This document shows, piece after piece, positions 20,244 to 30,804 of a stretch of 64,000 nucleotides of DNA. How positions within the stretch are numbered: position 1 is the stretch's first letter; each line of letters opens with the position of its first letter. The notes below the pieces were generated by a model. That model was not told the origin of the DNA. It made no database searches and saw only the letters and a list, made by a program, of their open reading frames with translations. Made by a program: the position numbers and the translations under genes. Source of the stretch: Notamacropus eugenii (lineage: Eukaryota > Chordata > Mammalia > Diprotodontia > Macropodidae). Where the stretch lies: the NCBI RefSeq assembly GCF_028372415.1, contig NC_092878.1:138361219-138425218 (forward strand). Direction: 5' to 3'.

Positions 20244-21710
20244 TTTGCCCTTTATCAAGGTCCCAGTCACAATATAGAATGGGAAGTATGGGTCATCAGA
20301 ATTTCCAGTCAAAGACTTACCTCTCAGAAAGTCCATCAGATTGATAGGACAGGGTAGAGGAATGGTCGCCATTGATTGGCCTCCCTTACACTTAGAACAG
20401 TTACACAGAGATACTTTTCCTGCTCTCAACCATCATGGCAGTATCTCAGAACAAATTTTATAATTCTACTTCTGTTTGCCAACAGTGTAAAAGATAGCAA
20501 TTGGTGATTTTCTTTGGCTATTTTCTTCAGTCATTAATTTTTAGCTCCTGGCAGCCTAAAACATCCAGGCTCAGAAAATCAGTGGTCCCTATAGTCAGCA
20601 TGGACATTGACTATGACACAGGGATTTCTGGGCCCAAAGACAATCCTTAGAATTCTCTCCTCTTGGGAAGTTTATTTGTGTCCCAGCAGCTCTCTGCTTC
20701 ACGGTGATCTTTCATTCACTTCCAAATGATTAAAAGCATATTTCCTATTTTATTAAAAACATATTCATTTCTTGTTACTGAGGTTTTTTTTTTTTTAGTG
20801 AAATACAAGAAGAGGATAACTGAATCTTGCAAATCCGTCTAGCAAGTACAATGAATCACCATGGTAACACACATTTTGGGGGGTTAAAGTGTTTTAGAGT
20901 GGGCGTAAATGAGAGAGGGGGAAAAATCCAGTTGTACAGACAGCAGAGATTTTTATTTTCTTTATAAAGGATTGAAGCTCTCCCTGAAACTAAGGGGGAT
21001 ATTGGAAATAAGGAAGCAGAGACTATGGAAGGCACTTATTCCCCACTGTATCTAGGCAGGGGCTCAGGAACACCAAATTATGAGATATGGCTATAATCTG
21101 ATAATATCCTAAAATAACCGGTGTACCTCTGAATTCAAGCCATGCTCTGGATTTTTAGGGCCTGAGTTCAATCATGGGGCCTCTGCAGGAATCATTCCCT
21201 TTGCCTTGTTTTGTTAAGAGTTTGGGTCTCTGTGGAAGTAGTGCCTGTAGAGGGAGCCCCTCCTCTTCCTATCAACCCTAACTTTTCCCCAGGGGCTTTA
21301 CAGTCTTCCAGAAGGAAATCACAAAGCAGTTTGGGAGATGCCGCCCCCCCCCCCCCATCCTCTGCTGAGTTCCAGTTTCCCCTAGAGACCTCCAAAAGAC
21401 TAGAGACCTAGTCCTCCAGATTGAGAGTGTGACCCCGCGGTTTGAGATTTCCTGAGAGAGAAATGCATTTGGGATTACTAGAAAAGGAATCTCCTTCCCA
21501 CTGATCTGGGATTTCTGAATAATTGATGGTAGTAGCAGAGGCCAAATTCTAAGTTTTTCTTCTCTACATCAAAGTATAGTCCCCAGCTCCAGGGCAGCAT
21601 ACTCAATCATTGATCTATGGTTATCTTGAGACTTCTCCAGAAGTATGGGGGTCAAGAACTTTCACCACTTGGCCAGTATCATTCTCCTCTATTCAGCTAT
21701 ACTCCCAGGA
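20244..21710. other. Unassigned, more GC-rich sequence
   Basis: About 1.47 kb without recognised interspersed repeats, richer in GC than its surroundings, with a C14 run at about 21343-21356. Overlapping 66- and 67-codon frames on opposite strands (21192-21411) have no domain. Candidates are unique DNA, a regulatory region or an unfamiliar LTR; the sequence alone does not decide. Confidence 0.3.
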
Positions 21711-21774
<64 letters not shown>

Positions 21775-21802
21775 GTGTGTGTGTGTGTGTGTGTGTGTGT
21801 GT
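21711..21802. repeat. Compound (GAT)21(GT)14 microsatellite
   Basis: About 21 uninterrupted GAT units (21711-21773) immediately followed by about 14 GT units (21775-21802). Both runs are perfect, which indicates a young, probably length-variable locus. The Met/Asp-rich open frames here are products of the repeat, not genes. Confidence 0.97.
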
Positions 21803-22074
21803 AGGGTTCCCTAAGAAGGTAATACCATAGGTTAGACTTTGCCCTCACAGGGGCCCAGATGGGACGCATGGTCTATGGACTACTTTCAAGTCTGTCTGGA
21901 TCTCTGTCCAGTTCTATTATGTCTGATCTCTCACAGACCCAGTATTAATGACTGGATTGTTTCACAATAGTCTGAGCCACTCAGTGTATCTCCATTGCTG
22001 TGCCTTCACCACTCATTAAATACTGAGATATGAATGAATTGGCTAGCATACATCAACAGAGATTTTCTCTGATC
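21803..22074. other. Unassigned intergenic sequence
   Basis: Flank of the microsatellite. No repeat or coding signal recognised. Confidence 0.35.
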
Positions 22075-22110
22075 ACTTATCAATCAACAAGCATTTATTA
22101 AATACTTCCT
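22075..22110 (+). mobile_element. Ancient L2/CR1-like repeat, left half
   Basis: 'CACTTATCAATCAACAAGCA' then 'TTTATTAAATACTTCCTG': the start of the dispersed repeat seen at 15695. It continues at 22318 after an inserted SINE. Confidence 0.55.
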
Positions 22111-22317
22111 GAAGGTAGTGCATCACTTAATTAATAAAATGTTGGATTTGGAATCAAGAACTCAAATCTTCACATAGACACTTCTGGCCACCCGACTTCA
22201 CTTCTCTTGCTTTCAGTTTCCTCATCTGTAAAATGGGGACACTAATAGTACCCATCTAACAAATATGTGATGATCCAAAGAGATAACACGTGTAAAACAA
22301 ATGCTTCTCATCATCAT
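22111..22317 (+). mobile_element. MIR-type CORE-SINE nested in older repeat
   Basis: Diverged CORE-SINE: 'TTGGATTTGGAATCAAGAAC', 'TTTCAGTTTCCTCATCTGTA', 'AAATGGGGACACTAATAGTA', 'GATGATCCAAAGAGATAACA'. It separates two matching halves of the repeat that starts at 22075. Confidence 0.65.
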
Positions 22318-22405
22318 GGTGCTAACATAAATAAGTTCTGGGGATAAAAACAATAAAACACAAACAGTCCATGCCCTGAAGATGCTTTCATTCTAATGGT
22401 CATCT
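22318..22405 (+). mobile_element. Ancient L2/CR1-like repeat, right half
   Basis: 'GGTGCTAACATAAATAAGTT', 'CTGGGGATAAAAACAATAAA', 'AGTCCATGCCCTGAAGATGC', 'TTTCATTCTAATGG'. Continues the order of the repeat begun at 22075. Confidence 0.6.
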
Positions 22406-22691
22406 CAAGGATAAAGCAATGAGTACTTGTCTACCACTTTGTGAATTTCAAAAGGTGAGAATAAGCCATCCCAAAGTCCAGGAGTCCTGGAGTCAAGTCC
22501 ATGCAGTGATGAGACGCTTTAAAAACTAGCTCTTCAAAAAAAAAATGTAAGCACCACACACTTTCAAGTTTAATCGATATAATTTTCTCTATTTCTTAAG
22601 TCTAGACCACCAGCAAAACAATAAATTAAATTCTGATTTGTAGTATTTATATATTTCTAAGGTGTGAATACTCATATTACTATGACTAGAT

Positions 22692-22950
22692 AGCTAGCAT
22701 TTATATAGTGGCTACTATGCTAGGCAATGCAGGAGCTATCCTAAGCACCTTATAGATATTATCGCATTTGGTCTTCACAACTCTATGAGATAGGTGCTGT
22801 TATTATCCCCTTTTCACAATTGAAGAATCTTGGGCAAAAAGTTAAGTGACTTGTCCAGGATTATATAGTAAGTGTATGAGGTAAGATTTGATCTTAGGTC
22901 TCCCTGACTCCCGGTCCTGGTCTCTGTCCATTGCATTCCCTCACTACCTC
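22692..22950 (-). mobile_element. MIR-like CORE-SINE
   Basis: Minus-strand copy: 'TAGCATTTATATAGTGGCTA', 'GCTAGGCAATGCAGGAGCTA', 'TGAGATAGGTGCTGTTATTA', 'TCCCCTTTTCACAATTGAAG', 'AAGTTAAGTGACTTGTCCAG', 'TCTCTGTCCATTGCATTCCC'. Confidence 0.75.
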
Positions 22951-23268
22951 ATATTGAAAATTAGATAATGGGCTTGGTATAAGAAGGTACTAGTACACTT
23001 CTGGGTCCATGCCAGGTTTCACAGTCAGCTCAGCATCAATGAAGACCTTTGATATTCAAGTAGAGGTTGCTGAAATGAAAACTTGTCCAGCAGCAATGCC
23101 AACTTTGGACATGAAGGTGGTGGGGCTAATGCTTGTAGGAACTTTGTGGTGTGAGCCCACTCTTTCCAGGAATTAAGATGGCGTAGAGGAGAATGTGTCC
23201 CCAAGATATTAGGGAGAAATAATTGCACTCTTATCATTGATAAATCTTCAAAGTAAATATTTCTTTGT
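22951..23268. other. Unassigned intergenic sequence
   Basis: About 320 bp up to the L1 insertion site. A 70-codon minus frame (23025-23237) shows no domain. Confidence 0.35.
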
Positions 23269-23277
23269 AAAAGTTAA

Positions 23278-24910
23278 CTGATTATTTAGTGACATACCAA
23301 TTAAACTATCAGATAATTATTTTCTAGAACTGGATAAAATAATATCAAAATTCATCTGGAAGAACAAAAGGTCCAGAATATCAAAGGGACTAATGAAAGA
23401 AATGTTAGGGAAGGTGGCCTAGCTCTACCAGATCTCAAATTGTACTATACAGCAGCAATTATCAAAACCACTTGGTATTGGCTAAGAAACAGATGGGTAG
23501 ACAAGTGGAATAGAGTTGGCACTCAAGACACAGTAGGCAAGGAATATAGCAACCTCCTGTTTGATAAACTCAAGGACCCCAGCTTCTGGGATAAGAACTC
23601 ACTGTTCAACAAAGATTGCTGGGAAAATTGGATAACAGTGTGGAGAAAACTAGGCATAGACCCGTGCCTGACACTGTACACAAGAATAAAGTCCAAATGG
23701 GTGAAGGGAAGAATTTTTTACTAAAGAAGAGATAGAAAGCATTATGAAATACAAGATGGATAATTTAGACTACATTAAACTGAAAAGTTTTTGCACAACC
23801 AAAACCAATGCAACCAAAATTCGGAGGGATGTAGTAAATTGGGAAAGAATTTTTATAGCTAATCTCAGGGATAAAGGCCTCATTTCTAGAATATATAGAG
23901 AACTGACTCAAATGTACAACTATACAAGTCATTCCCCAATTGATAAGTGGTCAAAGGATATGAACAGGCAATTTTCAGAGGAAGAAATTAAAGATATCTA
24001 TAATCATATGAAAAAATGCTCTAAATCACTTTTGATTAGAGAGATGCAAATCAAAACAACTCTGAGGTACCACATCACACCTATAAGATTGGCAAACATG
24101 ACAGAACAGGAAAATGATAAATGTTGGAGAGGATGTGGGAGAGCTGAAACACTAATTCATTGCTGCTGGAGCTGTGAGCTCTTCCAATCATTCTGGAGAG
24201 CAATTTGGAACTATTCCCAAAGGGCTACAAAAATGTGCATACCCTTTGACCCAGTAATATCGCTACTAGGACTGTATCCCCAAGAGATCATAAAAATGGG
24301 AAAGGGTCCCATATGTACAAAAATATTTATAGTTGCCAAAAACTGGAAGTCAAGGGGATGCCCATCAATTGGAGAATGGCTGAATAAATTATGGTATATG
24401 AATGTGATGGAATACTATTGCATCATAAGAAATGATGATCAAGAAGACTTCAGGGAGGCCTGGAAGGACTTATATGATCTGATGCTGAGTGAAAGGAGCA
24501 GAACCAGGAGAACTGTGTAGCAATGACCACAGTGTGTGAGAGATTTTTCTGGTAGACTTGGAACTTCGTAATAATGCAAGAACTTAAAAAAAAATTCCCA
24601 ATGGTTTTCTAAGGCAAAATGCCTTCTACACTCAGAGAAAGAACTATGGAATTCATTCACAGAACGTAGCAGATCATGTGTGTGTGTGTACGTGTGTGTG
24701 TGTGTGTGTATTATGTTTTGATTTGTTATATGAATTCTTCCATTTATTTTAGTTCTTCTACATAGCATAACTATAGTGAAAACGTATTCAATAGGAAAGT
24801 GTTATGTAGATCCTATATAGGATTGTATGCCATCTTGGGGAGGGAGGGGTAAAAATCTAAGTTTTGTGGTAGTCATTGTAGAACATTAAAAATAAATAAA
24901 ATATATTAAA
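23278..24910 (+). mobile_element. 5'-truncated L1 with target-site duplication
   Basis: Contains the C-terminal part of L1 ORF2 on the plus strand. Frame 1 (about 23282-23410): 'SDIPIKLSDNYFLELDKIIS', 'KFIWKNKRSRISKGLMKE'. Frame 2 (23411-23720): 'GGLALPDLKLYYTAAIIKTT', 'WYWLRNRWVDKWNRVG', 'FNKDCWENWITVWRKLG'. Frame 3 (about 23709-24520): 'NLDYIKLKSFCTTKTNATKI', 'DKGLISRIYRELTQMYN', 'HSPIDKWSKDMNRQFSEEEI', 'IREMQIKTTLRYHITPIRLA', 'CWRGCGRAETLIHCCWSC', 'PFDPVISLLGLYPQEI', 'NVMEYYCIIRNDDQEDF'. Frameshifts lie near 23408 and 23705. The catalytic RT box is upstream and absent. The 3' UTR contains a GT microsatellite (24678-24710) and ends in an A-rich tail. The duplication AAAAGTTAA occurs at 23269-23277 and 24911-24919. 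Confidence 0.95.
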
Positions 24911-24919
24911 AAAAGTTAA

Positions 24920-25189
24920 TTTGATGTTACGTGGCTAAATGGTTTTGGAGTGATAATCACCATCAGTAAAAGTGGAGGAAACATACCCAGAAGGGAGCTT
25001 GAACAAATGGCATTAAAGAAGAGACATCCCAACAACTCAAGGTTTGCCCCTAGAGCCCTGAGGGAGAGATGTAGTAGATTTCACTCTGCAAGGCTAGAGC
25101 ATCCTTGTTATATTCATTTCTGCAATTACTTCCCAATTTTACCAATAGTGTTTATTCCAAACAGTCTTTCCCTAAGTACCATATGGTCT
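24920..25189. other. Unassigned intergenic sequence
   Basis: Flank between the truncated L1 and the minus-strand L1. The 80-codon plus frame at 24950 has no domain. Confidence 0.35.
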
Positions 25190-27285
25190 TAAGTTGAACA
25201 ACCATTAGGTTGCTCTTTTGTACCTTCTTTTGTTTCTTGTTTATCTATTCTTTTTCACCAATCTACAATTTATTTAACTAATACCATATATCTATTTGCT
25301 ACTTTGTAACATTGTTTGAAGTTTCATGTCATGTGACCTTCAGTCACACCTTTACTTACTTTTTCAAGAATCTAAATATTTTTATTTTTTCCTCTAAATA
25401 AATTTTGTTAGTTTTGCCTCATTCTATAAAAGTATCCCTTTAATAATTTGTTTGGCCTTATTATAAATCTATTAATTAATCTAGGCTGCATCATCATTAT
25501 CATACAAATATGATTTGACTATGAACAGTGATTTTCAATTTAAGTGTTAGTTTAGTTCTAGAAAGTGTTTTATGCTTATGTTTATAGAGATTTTGCATGT
25601 GCTTTAGCAGTTAGTTCCGAGATATTTTATGTGTTTTATAGGAATTTTGAACAGAATTTTTCTAATTATACTTTTTTCTTGACTTTTGTTACTAATGTAG
25701 GGAAATGTCAAAGATTTTCATGGATTTTCTGTGGCAACTCCTCAAATCATTAGTCATCTCAACTAATTTCTTTGCTTTTTCTCCAGAGTTATCTATGTGT
25801 GCCATCATATCATCTGCAAGTATGAATATTTTTTTTTCTTTGTCAATGTTTATTCCTTTACAGTGTCCTCTTGTCTAATTGCTCCAGCTCACATTTCTAG
25901 GAGAATGCTAAATGATGCAAGGAAAAGGAACGAACACCCTTGCTTGGAGAGGAAAATTTCCCATGGCAAACAATAGTAGTCTCCTTTGGCTTTATATATA
26001 AGCTTGTGATCATGTAAAAGAAGTTTCTTTTAATGTTTATGTTTTTTTAGTATTTCTAAAATAAATGAGTGCTTTATTTTGTAAAAAATATCTGCTTTTA
26101 TTGAAATAATATTTATTGAAATAATAGTGGTTTTTGTTATTTGGCTGTATGTCTTCCTAGTGTTGAACTAGGTCTACATAAGTGGCATGAATCCAACTTG
26201 GTCACAATGAGCTATATTCTGGATATTTTGATTTAGTCTCCTAATGAGGATTTTATTTAAAATTTTCCATTGAGATTCATTACTAAGATCAATCTGTAGT
26301 TCTTTCTCTCTCTATTTGATCTTTTCCTGCTTTGAATATCCAGACCATATTTGTTTCATAAAAAGAGTTTGGCAGAGTGCCTCCTGTCTGAAAATTATGA
26401 ATAATTTTCATAACATAGATATTAATTGCTCTTTAAATGTTTAATAGAACTCACTTATAAATCCATCTGGCCCAGGAAATTTTCTTTGACAATTAATTTT
26501 CTTACTTGCTTAATTTTTTTTCTGAGATAAAATTGTTTAAGATCCCTATGTCTTGGTTTGCTTGTTTGAGTACATTTAATTTTTTTTTTTACAGAAACTT
26601 GTAAATTCCTTTGAATTGTCATATTAAATTCATTGGCATATCACTCTGCATGGTAATTTCTGCTAATCTTTATTACTTGTTTTGTGAATTTACTTTAGCA
26701 TTTAAAAACCTTCAGTAATCTGATTTTTCTTCTTTTGGTTAAGGCTAGCTGATTTGTTAATTTTGTTTGTCTTTTCAAAAAAACTTGCTTGTAATTAAAA
26801 AATATCTTTATCATCTAATTTTAGAACTTTCTTTTTTTGTTCCTTTCTTTAGGGTGGCTAATTTATTTACTTTTCTAGACTTTAATTTCATGCTCAGTTT
26901 CATTAATTTTCTTTTTCTGTGTGTTCAGAGGTAGATATTTCCCTTTGAGGGCTTTTTTGACTGTGCCTCATAGGTTTTATTATGTTGTCTCCCTAATCAT
27001 TTAGTAACTATGATGATTTTGATGCAGATTTTTCAACAAGCATTACTTAGTCTCCATTTTGTGTCATACCTTTTGCACATTTCCTATATTATCTTTTTAC
27101 TATTCTTACTATTTTTTCCTATTTTTCCTAAAATTGTTTTTTCTTTCTTTACTGTTCTGTTAGATACATCCAGCTCTGAAAGAGGAATATTAAAATTTCT
27201 TTCTGTTTTTGTATTATATTTTGTATTACTATCAATGTATTATCAATGTATTCCAGCTACCATTTCTTTTAAGAAACTAGCTACT
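25190..27285 (-). mobile_element. L1 ORF2 fragment, endonuclease to RT/thumb
   Basis: Reverse complement of L1 ORF2. 'CATATCATCTGCAAGTAT' (about 25806-25823) is the reverse of the '(F/L)ADDM' catalytic box. 'AAATCCATCTGGCCCAGG' (26460-26477) is the reverse of the 'PGPDGF' block that lies upstream of it in RT. T-rich endonuclease-region sequence continues to about 27285, and the 3' side (25190-25750) covers the thumb region. Many stops, so inactive. The 116-codon plus frame at 27010 is a by-product on the opposite strand. Confidence 0.85.
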
Positions 27286-27431
27286 AATTTTTTTAAAAAT
27301 GAAAAATATCTATCAAACCATACTTCATATATGATGGAAATACACCAGAACTTTTCCTAATAAATATGGAAGTAAAGCATGGATGCCTACTCTCCCCATT
27401 GTTATTTGATAAAATTGTGAAAAATGTGTGT

Positions 27432-27477
<46 letters not shown>

Positions 27478-27965
27478 GAGAGACAGAGAGAGAGAGGGGC
27501 ATAAAGACATAAAGATAGCTAAAGAGATAAAACTATCCCTATTTGCTGATGATATGGTGTCTCACTTGGAAAATCCTAGCAAATCAGCAGACGTTAATTG
27601 AGACAACAATTTTTGCAGACTACAAAATAAATTCTCAAAAAATCAGCCACATTTCTACAGAATAATAATGAAATCAAGGTGACAATAATTAAAATGCAAA
27701 TGACAACAAAATGCACAAGGTATCTGTGGGTCAATCTACCAAAGCACGCCAAATCCTGTACATGTTTAATGATTCTTAAACAAATAATTAAAAAAAGAAA
27801 TTAAACAGAGTTGTGTTTCTTGAAGAAATTAAAAAAAAAACCAAGTTAAATAACTAGACTTATTCAGTGTTCATGCCTGGGCCATGCCAATGTAAAAAAT
27901 GATAATACCACCAAAGTTAATTTAGTGTTATACTTACTATACTGAAAATTAGACTACTACAACTG
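27286..27965 (+). mobile_element. L1 ORF2 RT fragment, head-to-head with the previous
   Basis: Plus strand: 'GGAAGTAAAGCATGGATGCC' (27368) is the '(G)VKQGCPLSP' block, disrupted by a long (GT)n at 27425-27472 and then resumed as 'KIAKEIKLSLFADDMV' (27514-27561) with an intact FADD box and 'LENPSKSA'. Further on '(WA)MPM.KMIIPPKLI' (about 27873-27920) corresponds to the L1 'GR.N..KM.ILPK..Y' block. Frameshifted and truncated at both ends. Confidence 0.8.
27425..27472. repeat. (GT)n microsatellite
   Basis: About 24 GT units with one TA interruption, followed by (GA)n-like sequence to 27498. It lies inside the L1 fragment. The His/Thr-rich minus-strand frames here are artefacts. Confidence 0.95.
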
Positions 27966-28570
27966 AAACTATTATTGCTTGCGTCTTAACGGGCATTGAG
28001 TTTTTCTTTGTCACTGTTCAAGACTCCCTGTTGTGAGGACTTCCTCAGAATGGATATCAAGTGTATTTTCTGTTAAAAACTGCCTTTATTGCTTGTGTCT
28101 TCCTGGATTTCGAGATGGTGTGACAACTTACGGAAGTTCTGACATTAATGTCCCTATAAAGGAAATTCAGATTTGTCTATTTTTGACAGTAAAGCTTCAT
28201 ATATTTTGGTTGTTTACCTTTCTTAGGATTATGAATTACTATTTAAGTAAGGAATGATAATGATAGTAAAAATGACTGCTGAATAGGAGATGGTGACATT
28301 GCTTTGGGATACATATTGCCAAATTATTTTCCCTCTCATTTTGTAGGCCTTGTAAATAATATCAGTTTGCAATCACAACCTAAGCTTTCCAATTATTTGT
28401 GATTTGATGGGTTAACAAAGCTTGTCTTGCATTTGTAATAATAACTTTTCTAAGGAGATAACATCAAAGATGAGTCCCCAAAGTCAGTCCAATCAGTTCC
28501 TCATGAATTTCCTGATGTCTCCTTCAGCATGAATGTAACAGTGAGTTCATCATTATCATGATCATCATTG
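27966..28570. other. Unassigned, possibly low-copy sequence
   Basis: About 600 bp without a recognised repeat. A 74-codon plus frame (28033-28257) has no domain. Confidence 0.35.
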
Positions 28571-28784
28571 CTGTTTTTCAGTTCTTTTGGTTGTGTCTGA
28601 CTCAGCATTTGGAGTTTTCTTGGCAAAGTACTGGAGCAGTCTGCCATTTCCTTCTACAGCTCATTTTACAGATGAGGAAACTGAGGCAAACTCAGTTTAA
28701 GTGACTTGCCCAGGGTCACACAGCTAGTATATGTCTGAGGCTAGACTTGAACTCATCTTCTATCCACTGTGCCACATAGCTGCC
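28571..28784 (-). mobile_element. RTE-tailed CORE-SINE
   Basis: Minus-strand copy: 'GTTGTGTCTGACTCAGCATT', 'GAGTTTTCTTGGCAAAGTAC', 'TGAGGAAACTGAGGCAAACT', 'CCAGGGTCACACAGCTAGTA', 'CCACTGTGCCACATAGCTGC'. Confidence 0.9.
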
Positions 28785-29224
28785 AACAAAATGCCAAAAA
28801 TATGACAATAAGGTCACACATATATTTATTTGCATTTTTATTATGCTTCACACTCATTGTATTTATATGCCATTTTGGTGACAAAGAAGTATTTTGGGTC
28901 ATTATTAAATTTGCTATACAATTATATTATTTTGACTTGTAGAAACTCTATGAGTATTTTTAAAATTTCTATCCCTTGCCATTTTTTTCCCCTTTACCTA
29001 CTAACTATCAGTAACTCTGACTCTTTATAAAAGAAATGAAGGGATGAGTGGGGGAATAATGTCTACAGACATTAAGATGCTGTGGATAAGGAAGAATTTG
29101 ACTAGAGGTCTTTTGATCTCAAAACATGCTCACATTATCTTAGTATGACTACTTGTGTGGAGGGGGGATTATTGTTAAGTATTCACTTAGGAAAGACAAC
29201 AATCATTAGAAATTGTCTACTGTT
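28785..29224. other. Unassigned intergenic sequence
   Basis: About 440 bp, AT-rich, no recognised element. Confidence 0.35.
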
Positions 29225-29372
29225 CACAGTTAAGGTTTACAAAGCGTTTCCCTCATAGCAACCCCCTGGGGTAGGTAGTAAAGGACTGATACAAGTGAAG
29301 TGATTTATTTAAGGTCTCACAGCTAGTTAATGTTGGTGCAATGAGCTCTCCTAATTCCAAGTTGAATGATTT
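29225..29372 (-). mobile_element. MIR-like CORE-SINE remnant
   Basis: 'GGTTTACAAAGCGTTTCCCT', 'AACCCCCTGGGGTAGGTAGT', 'AAGTGATTTATTTAAGGTCT', 'CACAGCTAGTTAATGTTGGT': diverged MIR blocks on the minus strand. Confidence 0.55.
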
Positions 29373-29825
29373 TTTTATACTTTGCCTCTCCTACTTCATG
29401 CAAAAGAGTCTCCACTTTATTCCCAATCATTTGACTAATATTTTATATAGCCTTGACTCAGGTATCTAAATTTCAGAGTCTTCTTTTTAAAACCAAATTG
29501 AACTTCTTTTCATAAGTCTTGATAATGTAATTAGCATTTCTTGAGTATAATGAAAGAATGGTACTGTTTAGAATGGTCTTATTTTGACTAAAAAAACAAC
29601 TCTGGAAGTATTTCAAATTTGCAGATTCTAGCAGTTGTATACAATCCAACAATCAAAGAGAGCCAGAGTGATTTGAGTTTAAGGCATGGTCCTTGAGAAA
29701 GAAATCCTAAATATATGCTCTCAGAAGATAGACCCACAAAAGGCATAGGGATGTCCAAATTCATCACAACTACAGCCTGAATGACAGACTAACAAAATCA
29801 TCTTTTTTCAAAATATTAATCTTAC
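29373..29825. other. Unassigned intergenic sequence
   Basis: About 450 bp without a recognised element or coding frame. Confidence 0.35.
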
Positions 29826-30030
29826 TCAGTATCTGCGTGGCACAGTGGATAGAGTGCCAGGTCTATAGTCAGGAAGACTTCAGCTCTTGGTGCTGGACCC
29901 AGATGGCTCTGGAGGAGAAAGTAGAGCTGATGACTTTGCACTTAAACCTAGTTCACTTGTGTGTCATGGTATCATCTCCCTAATGTAAAGTTCCTCTTCA
30001 AGAAAGAAAGGCAAACCACAATAACAACAA
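29826..30030 (+). mobile_element. Composite SINE: CORE head on zinc-finger-LINE-tail SINE
   Basis: 29826-29885 is a CORE-SINE head ('GCGTGGCACAGTGGATAGAG', 'AGTCAGGAAGACTT'). From about 29886 the sequence is the SINE body also found at 12862-13078: 'GGACCCAGATGGCTCTGGAG', 'GAGCTGATGACTTTGCACTT', 'CCTAGTTCACTTGTGTGTCA', 'TGGTATCATCTCCCTAATGT', then 'CTCTTCAAGAAAGAAAGGCA' and an AACAACAA tail. Either a chimera formed during reverse transcription or two adjacent insertions. Confidence 0.7.
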
Positions 30031-30408
30031 TGATGGGGTGATGGGACCTGGATCCCTAAAAGGAAAAGACCATGTCTTTGAAAGCAATCTAGTCCCTGAA
30101 TTTTCCCATACATCTCAGCAGCCCAGACCATTGGTGTCTTGGCCAAGGCATCTGGCTCACCCCGGCCTTACTTGACAGTTCTCTCACAGTTGTTCTTGGC
30201 CATCACAGGCTATTTACCACTCCTTACTATCATCTAAATCCTTTCATTGTTCTTTTTTTTTTTTTTTTTTTTTTTTTACTATATAGGTATCAGTCTCACC
30301 CCCATTAAGTTGCAGATTCACTAGGAAACTATCAGGACTTCATTGGTGTTACAATAAACCTTGCCACTTTGACTGAAAGAAGTTTTTAGTTCCTGAATTC
30401 ATTTCACA
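30031..30408 (+). mobile_element. Candidate retroviral-type LTR
   Basis: Starts with TG (TGATGGGGTGATGGGACC), ends with CA (CCTGAATTCATTTCACA), has AATAAA at 30353-30358 about 50 bp before the end, and is followed by TCGTTGGGGTTCCCAGCAAC, where 'TGGGGTTCCCAGCAACCC' would be in the usual place for a tRNA primer-binding site. A T25 run (30253-30277) lies inside. No gag, pol or env is seen downstream and no matching second LTR in the window, so this is a proposal: it may be a solo or 5' LTR remnant. Confidence 0.4.
30253..30277. repeat. T25 homopolymer
   Basis: Uninterrupted run of 25 T. It could be the reverse of a retroposon poly(A) tail, but no identifiable SINE or LINE body adjoins it on the right side. 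Confidence 0.95.
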
Positions 30409-30804
30409 TCGTTGGGGTTCCCAGCAACCCCAAGTCATATCAATAATATTTCAATAACATGATTCGCCTCCCTAGGGAATCACTCTCAAGGTGCACTGAC
30501 TCCATTGCTAGCCTTTTCCATTCCCAAGTTTTACTACATCTTGTAATCCTTTTCCTGATAAAAATAGATGGCTCCTGTCTAAGAATTCTAAAAGGTACAA
30601 GCCAAAGGAAAGCATCCTTTCTTCAATCTTTTTTTCCCCTTAGAAGAGCTAATGTAGGGTTTCAAACATTTAGATGTAAGAGTTCTATAAAAAGTAAAAG
30701 AAAGCATAAAGAAGAACTATGTCCACAAAAGCAAATAGGTAAGTTGACTATTACAGGCACTAACAGTAAACTTGGAGTATTCTGACTGTCTGATATTAAA
30801 CTCA
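30409..30804. other. Unassigned sequence after the candidate LTR
   Basis: About 400 bp. The 108-codon plus frame (30459-30785) begins here but has no recognisable domain or retroviral motif, so it is not called as a gene. Confidence 0.3.

Noticed and set aside
23744..24520. 258-codon ORF, the longest in the window, as a possible host gene
   Set aside because: Every block matches L1 ORF2 C-terminal motifs, and the ORF lies inside an insertion with target-site duplications and broken frames upstream.
27010..27360. 116-codon plus ORF with transmembrane-like hydrophobic stretches
   Set aside because: It is the opposite strand of a T-rich L1 endonuclease-region fragment; the hydrophobicity comes from T-rich codons.
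25190..27965. One L1 with a 5' inversion by twin priming
   Set aside because: Both arms contain the FADD catalytic box, so they overlap in L1 coordinates; two separate fragments fit better.
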